From positions 124,001 through 188,000 of the forward strand of contig DATGFN010000021.1 in NCBI GenBank assembly GCA_035308965.1: a stretch of 64,000 nt of DNA, read 5' to 3'. The DNA is from DASYXZ01 sp035308965 (GTDB lineage: Bacteria; Acidobacteriota; Terriglobia; UBA7540). Positions 8,157 through 15,544 of this stretch are shown piece by piece. The notes beneath the pieces were generated by a model that was given only the letters and a program-made list of their open reading frames with translations, made no database searches and was not told the origin of the DNA. The stretch's first letter is position 1. The number at the start of each line of letters is the position of its first letter. A program made the position numbers and the translations under genes.

Positions 8157-10088
8157 TCAGGCCTTCGCGCCCCTGCTGTGAAGAAGGCGCTCGATAGCCT
8201 CGTGCCCCATTTTCCTGGCCCAAGCGAGCGGCGTTGCCCAGGGTTCCGCATCATGTTCAATTACCGGCGCGCCACGCGATATCAGAAAAGCCACTAATTC
8301 TTTTCGCCCCCAGCGGCAGGCCCAACCAAGCGGCGTGGATTTCAGCAGGTCGTCGCGCAGGTCGAGCCGTCCACCCGCGTCCACCAGCATGGCGGCAAAA
8401 CGCACTCGGTCGGATTCATTTTCTAATCCCTCCCGTGCCGCGGTGAAATGCAAAACCGTTTGACCAAGCCGCGCCACGTTCACGTCGATCTTGTGCCTCA
8501 AGAGGATGGCCAGGCACGCAAGGCGCTCATCCGTGCTCACCACCGGCCTCAGACCTGAATTGTCGCCGACGCCACGGAAGGGCTGAATCAGAATCCAATG
8601 CCAGCGTGGGTCGCTGGCGGGCCGATTCAGGTGAGGCAGTGCCAACTCGACGATGGCAGGGCAGCCGTTAACGGCGGCGGACCAGGTCAACTCGGTGGCC
8701 AGCTCCTCGCTCGTATTCGTTTCGAGCAGCCGGCGGGCTTCAGTGACGTCGCCGGCTTCGGCCACCATGTAGGGCGGCGCTTTGGCTCCGCGCTCCACCA
8801 ACAATTTCTTGAGAGCCTCGTCGCGGCGCTGGTAGGCATTGCGCAGCGGCCAGCCGGACGCGTATACGTTGGCGTTGGGATCGGCTCCGCGGTCCAGAAG
8901 CAGCTCGGCGATGTCGCGCCGCCCCGCCAAAGCCGCAAACCATAGCGGCGCGCCCCAGCTCTCGGTGGGCTCTTCCACTTCTTTTAAGATCGTGCGCTCA
9001 TCCACGTCTGCTCCGAGATCGAGCAGCAATCGCACCATCTCGATGTGCCCGTGCTTGACGGCCATGGTGAGCAGCCCGCCCGATGTCCAGGAGATGTCTC
9101 GCCGCAGTACTTCCGGGTCGCCGCTTACCAGTTCACGGACGCGCGAAGCGTGCGCCAGAGCCACCGCCGCGCGCAGAGTTACCTCCGCACCGCGATCGAT
9201 CAGCAATTTGGCGACTGAAGGAAACCTCTGCGCGCATTCGTTGCGCGGATCTGCCGCCAGTGCCGAGCGGTCCAGGGGAGTCATGCCGGCGATGTCCTGC
9301 TTATTTGCCTTGGCGCCGTGACCGAGCAGCCACTCGGCCATTTCTTTATCCGTTGCCTGGGCGGCCGCGTGCAGCGGCGTTCCGCCGCCGCGGTCGCAAG
9401 CGTTGATCAGAGAACGGTCCGCCTCCAGAAGGCGCTTGGCGGTAACGGCATCGCCCCGCCGGATGCACTGGTTGATCTCTTCCTGAACGGGAGAAACTGC
9501 GGAGTTGGGGCAGCTCATGCCAGCCCGGCGCGACTGCTCTTCTTCCTCGATCACCGCGACGATATCCTGATAATCGCGCTCGCGCGCCAGCGCATAAGCT
9601 GTGGTTGCGTCCCGGTGAGGCCAGATGCCCTGACGCGCGTCGGCGCCGCCTTTCATCAGCATGCGTACCATCGGTACGTCGCGGCGTAGCACTGCATAGT
9701 GGAGGCTGCGATGTTCATTGTTTTCGACAGCGTCCTTGTGAACCAGCTCGGGCCGATGGCGGAGCATGGCGCGCACCCTCGAAATGTCGCCTGACTGCAC
9801 AGCGGCCATGAACCGGCCCACGGTGACGCCATCGACAAAGGCTTTGAGCTTCGGCCAACTATCAAACCCGTAGATACGCGCCAGTACCAATTGAGCATCG
9901 CTGAGCCTAAATAACTTTCTTTGTATGTCGGAGATAGGGCGGGGAAAATGCCCGTTCACCTGGGTGACGGCGGCGGGTTCGCTCGCCTGATACGATCTCA
10001 GCAATTCCTTGGCCTGCTTCCTCAATTGGTTCAGATTGGGCTTCTTAGGCAGGGTATGGGTGAAGGTTGAATGAACGGACTGGGACAT
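8157..10088 (-). CDS. Large ankyrin-repeat protein
   Basis: A 643-aa protein made mostly of ankyrin repeats, recognisable by TPLHAAAQATDKEMAEWLL, RSLHYAVLRRDVPMVRMLM and ELLLDRGADPNANVYASG, from about residue 120 to the end. The first ~100 residues form a separate domain (NLNQLRKQAKELLRSY ... SDAQLVLARIYGFDSWPKL) that I associate with long ankyrin proteins of Acidobacteriota. There is no signal peptide, so it is probably a cytosolic protein-protein interaction scaffold. Partners are unknown. GGAGGGGG precedes the ATG at 10088, and a perfect GC hairpin sits just upstream of that. Confidence 0.88.
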   Translation of the reverse strand: MSQSVHSTFTHTLPKKPNLNQLRKQAKELLRSYQASEPAAVTQVNGHFPRPISDIQRKLFRLSDAQLVLARIYGFDSWPKLKAFVDGVTVGRFMAAVQSGDISRVRAMLRHRPELVHKDAVENNEHRSLHYAVLRRDVPMVRMLMKGGADARQGIWPHRDATTAYALARERDYQDIVAVIEEEEQSRRAGMSCPNSAVSPVQEEINQCIRRGDAVTAKRLLEADRSLINACDRGGGTPLHAAAQATDKEMAEWLLGHGAKANKQDIAGMTPLDRSALAADPRNECAQRFPSVAKLLIDRGAEVTLRAAVALAHASRVRELVSGDPEVLRRDISWTSGGLLTMAVKHGHIEMVRLLLDLGADVDERTILKEVEEPTESWGAPLWFAALAGRRDIAELLLDRGADPNANVYASGWPLRNAYQRRDEALKKLLVERGAKAPPYMVAEAGDVTEARRLLETNTSEELATELTWSAAVNGCPAIVELALPHLNRPASDPRWHWILIQPFRGVGDNSGLRPVVSTDERLACLAILLRHKIDVNVARLGQTVLHFTAAREGLENESDRVRFAAMLVDAGGRLDLRDDLLKSTPLGWACRWGRKELVAFLISRGAPVIEHDAEPWATPLAWARKMGHEAIERLLHSRGAKA

Positions 10089-10444
10089 GATGACCCCCTC
10101 CGGGCCGTTTCGGCCCGTGGTGCCCGATGTCCGCCAGTTCGGGCAAAAGGAAGATCACCATGAAGGTGTCGCCTAAACGAACTTCATTCAGTGGGCTCAG
10201 CCCTTTCCGCGGACCGGTGGCGCCCGACGCGCACGAACTTATGGTATCACACGGAGGTCTGCCATACGATGGAAACCCGAATTGTCACAACTGCGCCATA
10301 CGCGCGCCCAGGTCAAGAACACGAGCCTCCTACGCTCGAGAAAATACTTCTGCGAGTCCTACCCGAAAAAATGCGTGCATTGTTAGGGCGCCCCCGGGGG
10401 ACAAATTGCGAAACACAACCGATTCGGGTAACATAGTGGTTCCC
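10089..10444. other. Divergent intergenic region between ankyrin gene and ppk
   Basis: This spacer holds a perfect 7-bp GC hairpin (CGGGCCG, 3-nt loop, CGGCCCG at 10101-10117) 13 nt upstream of the ankyrin start codon. In the ankyrin mRNA it would directly precede the ribosome binding site. The rest reads open in the ppk frame back to 10127, but that stretch has no conserved PPK residues, so I treat it as non-coding. It should contain the promoters of both flanking genes; none is convincing. Confidence 0.5.
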
Positions 10445-12700
10445 ATGGCAACCACCCCGGGTCAGGATTTGAGCATGGCCGAATCCAGCCGGCGAACCGC
10501 CGCGACTCCGTCCGGCGCGCCCATTCCTTCCCCGCCGACGGATCTGAAATCTCCTGCGCTTTACATCAACCGCGAAATGAGCTTGCTGGATTTTCAGTAC
10601 CGCGTTTTTGACGAAGCGCAAGACCCGGAGAATCCGCTGCTGGAAAGGGTGAGGTTTCTATCCATTCTCAGCTCCAACCTGGATGAGTTCTTCATGGTGC
10701 GAGTGGCCGCTTTGCACAAGCAACTGGCGAGCGGCAGCCAGGATGTGGGCCTCGATGGCCGGTGCGCATCGGAACAACTGGAGATCATTCGCCCCGAGGT
10801 TCGCCAATTGGTGCAGAAGATACAGGATCTTCTGCGCCACAGCCTCCGGCCAGCCTTGGAAAAAGCGGGTATCCTCATCCTGGAACATGCTTCTTTAGCC
10901 GCTGAAGAACGCTCGGCCATGGAAGCCTATTTTCTCGAGCACGTTTTCCCTGTGCTCACTCCCCTGGCCTCCGACCCCAGCCGGCCGTTTCCGCACATCT
11001 CCAGCCGCAGCTTGAATCTGGCGGTGGTGGTGGGAGACAAGCAAGGCACGGAAAACTTTGCCCGCATCAAAGTTCCAGATACGCTCCCTCGACTCGTTCC
11101 GGTTCCCTCCTCCGCGCCGAAATCGAAATCCCAAAGTGCCGCGCCCTGGCCAAGAAAATTCGTTCTTCTCGAGCATTTGATTACCGCCAACCTTCATCAC
11201 TTATTTCCCGGGACGGAAATAGTGGAGGCCTATCCTTTCCGGGTGACGAGAGATGCCGAGATGGCCATTCAAGAACTGGAGAGCGACGACCTTTTGGAAT
11301 CGGTGGAAGAGGCCGTGAGGCAGCGCCGGTTCAGCTCCGCGGTTCGTCTGCAAGTGGACGCCAAGATGTCTGACAAGGTTTTCGAGATTCTGACCAGCAA
11401 TCTCGAGGTCGATCCACAGGATGTCTACCGCATTGACGGCACCATTGGCCTGGGAAAGTGGATGGAACTCTATGCCCTGGACCGCCCCGACCTGAAGGAC
11501 AAACCCTTTGTGCCGTTCGTGCCCGCCAACATGGGACCCCAGGCCGAAGAGGACATGTTCGCCCTCGTCCGTTGCGAAGACATTCTTTTGCATCATCCTT
11601 TTGAATCTTTCCAGCCGGTGGTTGATTTTCTTCGTCAGGCCGCTCACGACCCGAACGTGCTGGCCATCAAGATGACCCTGTACCGCGTGGGCCACAACTC
11701 CCCGATTGTTTCCGCACTGCTGGAGGCGATCGAGAAAGGCAAGCAAGTGGCGGTGCTGGTGGAACTCAAAGCCCGCTTCGACGAGGAGAGCAACATTGAA
11801 TGGGCGCGGATGTTGGAAGATGCGGGCGTTCATGTGGTCTATGGACTGGTGGGTTACAAGGTGCACTCCAAGATTGCGCTGGTCGTTCGCCGCGAAGGTG
11901 AAAACATTCGCCGCTACGTGCATCTGGGGACGGGCAATTACAATCCCACCACGGCCCGACTTTATACCGACTTCGGCTTTTTGACCTGCAACGAAAAAAT
12001 TGCGGACGATGCCACCCATTTCTTCAACGCCTTGACCGGATATTCGAAAAAAGAAGAGCCAGGCAAATTGCTGGTGGCGCCCGTCAATTTAAGGCAGCGT
12101 CTGGAGCAATTGATCCGGAGGGAGATTGCCCAGCAGGCAAAGGGCGGGCAGGGCCGACTCATCTTCAAGATGAACGCTTTGGAAGATCCGGAGATGATCC
12201 GGTTGTTCTACGAAGCTTCGCAGGCGGGCGTGAAAATCGACTTGCTGGTTCGCGGCCTGTGTTGTTTGCGGCCGGGGATTCCAGGCGTCAGTGAGAACAT
12301 CCGCGTGATCAGCATCGTGGGCCGCTTCCTCGAGCACAGCCGCGTCTTTTATTTCAGGAACGGCGGGGCTGAGGAAATTTATTTGGGCAGCGCGGATTTG
12401 ATGCGACGCAATCTGAGCCACCGCGTCGAGATCCTTTTTCCGGTGGAGAATCCCAAGCTGGTTTGCCGGTTAAAAGAAATCCTGACCTTATATTTGGCGG
12501 ACGAAAAGAAGGCGCGCTTCCTCCAGAGCGATGGGACGTACACCCGCAGCGCCAAGTCGGAAGAGCCGGACGCCATGAACACCCAGGCCCGCCTCCTCGC
12601 TCCGGAACGCGTGCAGGTGAAAACGCCAAAAGGCCTGGCCGCCCTGGCCCACAAACGCCGCGTGGCCGACCGCCGCACCCACGAACGCGCGAAGGAATAG
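10445..12700 (+). CDS. ppk1: Polyphosphate kinase 1
   Basis: Reversibly transfers the gamma phosphate of ATP onto polyphosphate, storing phosphate and energy. The recommended ATG at 10445 gives 751 aa; the family is usually ~690-740. Conservation begins at LYINREMSLLDFQYRVF, followed by the N-terminal domain (LSSNLDEFFMVRV). Two phospholipase-D-like halves follow. His493 in YVHLGTGNYNP is the residue autophosphorylated in the family, and His631 in LEHSRVFYF is the second active-site histidine. The frame stays open upstream to 10127, so a longer product is formally possible but its extra residues look non-coding. No ppx or pho gene lies beside it. Confidence 0.95.
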   Translation: MATTPGQDLSMAESSRRTAATPSGAPIPSPPTDLKSPALYINREMSLLDFQYRVFDEAQDPENPLLERVRFLSILSSNLDEFFMVRVAALHKQLASGSQDVGLDGRCASEQLEIIRPEVRQLVQKIQDLLRHSLRPALEKAGILILEHASLAAEERSAMEAYFLEHVFPVLTPLASDPSRPFPHISSRSLNLAVVVGDKQGTENFARIKVPDTLPRLVPVPSSAPKSKSQSAAPWPRKFVLLEHLITANLHHLFPGTEIVEAYPFRVTRDAEMAIQELESDDLLESVEEAVRQRRFSSAVRLQVDAKMSDKVFEILTSNLEVDPQDVYRIDGTIGLGKWMELYALDRPDLKDKPFVPFVPANMGPQAEEDMFALVRCEDILLHHPFESFQPVVDFLRQAAHDPNVLAIKMTLYRVGHNSPIVSALLEAIEKGKQVAVLVELKARFDEESNIEWARMLEDAGVHVVYGLVGYKVHSKIALVVRREGENIRRYVHLGTGNYNPTTARLYTDFGFLTCNEKIADDATHFFNALTGYSKKEEPGKLLVAPVNLRQRLEQLIRREIAQQAKGGQGRLIFKMNALEDPEMIRLFYEASQAGVKIDLLVRGLCCLRPGIPGVSENIRVISIVGRFLEHSRVFYFRNGGAEEIYLGSADLMRRNLSHRVEILFPVENPKLVCRLKEILTLYLADEKKARFLQSDGTYTRSAKSEEPDAMNTQARLLAPERVQVKTPKGLAALAHKRRVADRRTHERAKE

Positions 12701-12830
12701 ACCACGGAGTTTCTTGCTTCTTCCGGCAATTCTTATAAAAATGAAAGACCACACCGTGCGCATGGCGAAGAAACAATTGCGTCTTGCGCTCCACCTCAAA
12801 AATCTAAGATCATGAGTCGAATGCAAATGA

Positions 12831-13344
12831 CCTAGCCCTCTCCAGGGGGAGAGGGTGGCCCGCAGCGGCGGGACGGGTGAGGGGTGACTCCTGCGTGAAA
12901 GTTCCAACTCCAAGACTCCGCGAGTTGCGGCGGAATGAAACATCAGCAGAAAAACTTGCGTGGCATCTTTTGCGTGACTGTCGCGCTGGACACAAGTTTC
13001 GTCGTCAGTATCCGATCGGAAATTACGTTGTTGATTTCTACTGCTTTGAATTTCGCCTAGCCATAGAACTTGACGGAAGTGTGCACGCTCAGCCGAGTCA
13101 GGTGAAGAAGGATCACGCCAAAGAAGCGTACTTGATGAGCCTCGGGATTAGAGTGCTTCGCTTGCCAAACGGACTTGTGATGGAGAATCCAGATGAGTTT
13201 GTAAAGAAGATTCGAGAGTGTTGTGTGAGCAGGCTGGTGCTTGAGCGACCCCTCACCCGGCCTGCTCCGGCTGATTAGAGCGCCGGCAGCAGTCCCCAGG
13301 GCAGAGAGTGGGGCCCCCTCCCTCTCCCCTCGGAGAGGGCTAGG
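12831..13344. mobile_element. Terminal-inverted-repeat element carrying a DUF559 gene
   Basis: The outer ends match in inverted orientation: CCTAGCCCTCTCC followed by a GGGGAGAGGG stretch at 12831-12855, and its complement ending in GGAGAGGGCTAGG at 13344. Inside each end a second inverted pair, GGGTGAGGGGT on the left and ACCCCTCACCC on the right, flanks the ORF, so the gene begins and ends within the repeats. A related sequence without the gene lies at about 27509-27565. It resembles a REP- or MITE-like unit with a nuclease passenger; no target duplication was identified. Confidence 0.6.
12877..13278 (+). CDS. DUF559 (Vsr-like endonuclease fold) protein
   Basis: A 133-aa small protein of the DUF559 family, related to very-short-patch-repair and restriction-endonuclease-fold nucleases. 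Family hallmarks are the opening NETSAEKLAWHLLR, the core GHKFRRQYPIGNYVVDFYC, IELDGSVHAQ with the metal-binding acidic residue, and GIRVLRLPN. GTG starts at 12877 (inside the left repeat) and 12895 are both possible. The last ~15 residues (RPLTRPAPAD) are encoded by the right repeat and depart from the family. It probably acts on DNA, but its role is unknown. Confidence 0.85.
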   Translation: MRGDSCVKVPTPRLRELRRNETSAEKLAWHLLRDCRAGHKFRRQYPIGNYVVDFYCFEFRLAIELDGSVHAQPSQVKKDHAKEAYLMSLGIRVLRLPNGLVMENPDEFVKKIRECCVSRLVLERPLTRPAPAD

Positions 13345-13373
13345 AATTTATTTGAGATTCATATAGACGAACC

Positions 13374-14462
13374 CTACGCAATATGCGCGCCTTGCGCCTC
13401 TACGTAAAGTGCATAGAGCGACTGGCTGGCAGCCATGAACAGTCGGTTGCGCTTGGGGCCGCCAAAACAAATGTTGGCGCAGATTTCGGGGAGCAGGATC
13501 ATACCGATGCGATCGCCGCTGGCGGTGAAGATGTGGACGCCGTCGTAGCCGGAGCCGACCCAGCCGGCGCCCACCCAGATATTGCCGTCTTTGTCGGCGC
13601 GGATTCCATCAGCCAGCCCGGAGCCTTTACCCGCCAGCTCCATGGAAACATAAACCCGCCCATTGCGCAGGCGAGTGCCATCCATCACGTCGTACACTCG
13701 GATGACATTCTTCGCCTGTGGATAGTGCGTGGAGCCGGTGTCGCAGACATAGAGCAATTTGTAGTCGGGTGAAAAACAAAGTCCATTGGCCTTATATTCC
13801 GAATCGGTGACCATTTCAATTTTTCCGGACTTGCCGTCCACGCGATAAACCGCTTCCTTAAGCTCCATCTTGGCAAGCGTCCCTTCGTAGTTCACCAGAA
13901 TGCCGTACCCCGGGTCGGTGAACCAAATGCCGCCATCGGGGTGCACCACAATGTCGTTGGGCGCATTGAACGGCTTGCCCTGCCATTGGTCGGCGATCAC
14001 CGTGGTGCCGCCGTCGTGTTCGTAACGCACCACGCGGCGATTCGCATGCTCACAGGAAAGCTGGCGGCCTTCATAGTCAAACGTGTTGCCGTTGCTGTAG
14101 CCGCTCGGGCTGCGCATGGGGCTGAAGTGGGCATCCTCCTCCAACCAGCGCATCTGGCGATTGTTGGGGATGTCGCTCATCACCAGATAGCGTCCCTGGC
14201 CGCACCACGCCGGGCCCTCCGCCCAACGCAATCCGGTGGCCAGCCGTTCGATGGCGGCATTGCCAACCTTGTATTTCGCAAAGCGTTTGTCCAGCACCAC
14301 AACATCCGGATCGGGATAGTGGATTGGATTCTTGCCGCTCCAATCGCGCTCGTGCTGGGCCAAGGCAAGTGAAGGAATCAGGGCTGAGCCGGCGACGGCA
14401 CTGGTAAGGAAAGCCCGCCGGTTTAAATTGAGCGAGGTGGATTCTTGGACTTCATTTTTCAT
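13374..14462 (-). CDS. Secreted SMP-30/gluconolactonase-like beta-propeller protein
   Basis: From the ATG at 14462 the product is 362 aa. A Tat-type signal is visible at residues ~14-36 (NRRAFLTSAVAGSALIPSLALAQ), so it is exported folded. The body is a six-bladed propeller of the SMP-30/gluconolactonase/LRE family: EGPAW (metal-binding Glu), NAPNDIVVHPDG with Asn and Asp ligands, WFTDPGYG, and NGLCFSPDYKLLYVCDT. Such enzymes hydrolyse sugar lactones using Ca2+ or Zn2+; the substrate here is unknown. The frame is open upstream to 14771, but that part is translated from a palindromic repeat and is not real coding sequence. Confidence 0.88.
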   Translation of the reverse strand: MKNEVQESTSLNLNRRAFLTSAVAGSALIPSLALAQHERDWSGKNPIHYPDPDVVVLDKRFAKYKVGNAAIERLATGLRWAEGPAWCGQGRYLVMSDIPNNRQMRWLEEDAHFSPMRSPSGYSNGNTFDYEGRQLSCEHANRRVVRYEHDGGTTVIADQWQGKPFNAPNDIVVHPDGGIWFTDPGYGILVNYEGTLAKMELKEAVYRVDGKSGKIEMVTDSEYKANGLCFSPDYKLLYVCDTGSTHYPQAKNVIRVYDVMDGTRLRNGRVYVSMELAGKGSGLADGIRADKDGNIWVGAGWVGSGYDGVHIFTASGDRIGMILLPEICANICFGGPKRNRLFMAASQSLYALYVEAQGAHIA

Positions 14463-14544
14463 GGCACAACCTGCGCAAAGTGGATTTGGCCCTTGAGCGG
14501 GCCGCGCCAGTATACATCCGCATTGGGCCGGCGCAAATGATTTG

Positions 14545-14712
14545 AACGCCTGGGTAGTGGTGTCATTTGCCTGGTGCGAGCTCTGCCGCGCAGTCATTCC
14601 CGCGAAGGCGGGAAGCCATTTCACTAAGTAAAGACTGGATTCCCGCTTTCGCGGGAATGACCATTTCCTCGATAGGAATGCGACTCCAAATGACACCAGT
14701 ACCAACGCCTGG
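14545..14712. mobile_element. MITE-like element with 17-bp terminal inverted repeats and 8-9 bp target duplication
   Basis: The ends GGTAGTGGTGTCATTTG (14553-14569) and CAAATGACACCAGTACC (14687-14703) are inverted copies with one mismatch. The element is flanked by direct repeats AACGCCTGG at 14545-14553 and 14704-14712, the expected footprint of transposition. The ~150-bp interior has no gene but contains two CATTCCCGCGAA-type palindromes. It lies about 90 bp upstream of the SMP-30 start codon and abuts a second palindromic element. Confidence 0.75.
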
Positions 14713-14820
14713 TAGGGTCCGGAATTGCATCGCCGGGAGCGCGGGCGTCTCGCCCGCTCTTTCATCATCAATTGATTGCGGGCGAGACGCCCGCGCTCTC
14801 AGGGAAATGAGGACACTACT
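14711..14820. repeat. Palindromic repeat family A, copy 1
   Basis: The head GGTAGGGTCCGGAATTGCAT is followed by a long hairpin whose arms carry GAGCGCGGGCGTCTCGCCCGC and the complementary GCGGGCGAGACGCCCGCGCTC around a short AT-rich loop. It ends in GGACACTACT, roughly the inverse of the head. Copy 2 is at 42060-42174 and a diverged relative begins at 56193. Confidence 0.75.
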
Positions 14821-14838
14821 AATGTTTTGAGCGACTTG

Positions 14839-14868
14839 TTGTGGGGCGATGCGCATCCCTCATATAAT
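14839..14868 (+). promoter_or_regulatory. Candidate promoter of maf, giving an almost leaderless mRNA
   Basis: A perfect TATAAT at 14863-14868 is preceded 18 bp upstream by TTGTGG (14839-14844). Transcription would begin about 14875, only a few bases before the ATG at 14878, and no ribosome binding site is visible there. Confidence 0.5.
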
Positions 14869-14877
14869 CGGTTCCTT

Positions 14878-15444
14878 ATGCGTTTTATTCTCGCCTCCGC
14901 TTCCGAACGTCGAAAAGAGTTGCTGCGCAACGCCGGATACGATTTTGAAGCGCGCGCCAGCCACGTGGAGGAAATCCGACTGGCTGGGGAATCCGCCGAA
15001 GATTTCACCTGCCGCATGGCCCGTGAAAAGGCGTGGGAGGTTGGCGCTTCCGCTCCACCGGGAAGATTGATATTGGGCGCGGACACCGTGGTGGTTATTG
15101 ATGGACAAACTCTTGGCAAGCCCCATGGCCCGGAAGACGCAGTGCGAATGTTACGAGAACTTGCGGGCCGCACCCACCGCGTGATTACAGGGGTGTGCGT
15201 TCATCTCGCACCAGAGGGCCCCAAGAATTTAAAGTATGAGGTTACTCTGGTGACCTTTGCTCCGCTCAGCGAGCAGGAAATCAGCGACTACGTTCGGAGC
15301 GGCGAGCCCATGGATAAAGCGGGCGCATACGCAATTCAAGGACTGGCTTCAAGATTCGTCAAGCGAATTGAGGGCAGCTACTCCAACGTGGTGGGATTGC
15401 CCATTCACCTTGTCCACGAAATGCTGAAACCGTTTGAAGGATAG
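14878..15444 (+). CDS. maf: Maf family nucleoside triphosphate pyrophosphatase
   Basis: A 188-aa cytosolic house-cleaning enzyme that hydrolyses non-canonical NTPs or dTTP/UTP to monophosphates. The family opening LASASERRKELL, with conserved Ser and Arg residues, is at residues ~4-15. LGADTVVVIDG carries the metal-binding Asp, and DKAGAYAIQGLASRFVKRIEG is the C-terminal Maf signature. The ATG at 14878 is chosen because conservation begins there; the open frame upstream lies in a repeat. A hairpin terminator follows the stop. Whether it is the dTTP/UTP or 7-methyl-GTP subfamily is not decided. Confidence 0.93.
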   Translation: MRFILASASERRKELLRNAGYDFEARASHVEEIRLAGESAEDFTCRMAREKAWEVGASAPPGRLILGADTVVVIDGQTLGKPHGPEDAVRMLRELAGRTHRVITGVCVHLAPEGPKNLKYEVTLVTFAPLSEQEISDYVRSGEPMDKAGAYAIQGLASRFVKRIEGSYSNVVGLPIHLVHEMLKPFEG

Positions 15445-15458
15445 CGTGAGAACGATAT

Positions 15459-15530
15459 GTAGGGGGACGGCTTGCCGCCCCCTTTTTTCTTTCCCTCGAC
15501 AACTGAGGGGAGGGCAAGCCCTCCCCCTAC
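15459..15530 (+). terminator. Rho-independent terminator after maf, within a longer inverted repeat
   Basis: GGGGGACGGC at 15461-15470 pairs with GCCGCCCCC just downstream and is followed by TTTTTT. The same arm also pairs with a more distant copy, GGGGAGGGCAAGCC then CTCCCCCTAC, ending at 15530, so two alternative hairpins are possible. The GTAGGGGG outer ends link it to similar hairpins at 39155 and 57693. Confidence 0.6.
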
Positions 15531-15544
15531 GAGGGATCATTGCG

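Noticed and set aside
10127..10444. N-terminal extension of polyphosphate kinase
   Set aside because: No conserved residues; the family begins at about the ATG at 10445.
11201..12019. Long minus-strand frame opposite ppk1
   Set aside because: Antisense to the conserved PPK core; its residues follow from PPK codon bias.
13374..14771. Long SMP-30 reading frame starting at 14771
   Set aside because: The extra 103 codons are translated from a palindromic repeat and a MITE-like element; the Tat signal begins after the ATG at 14462.
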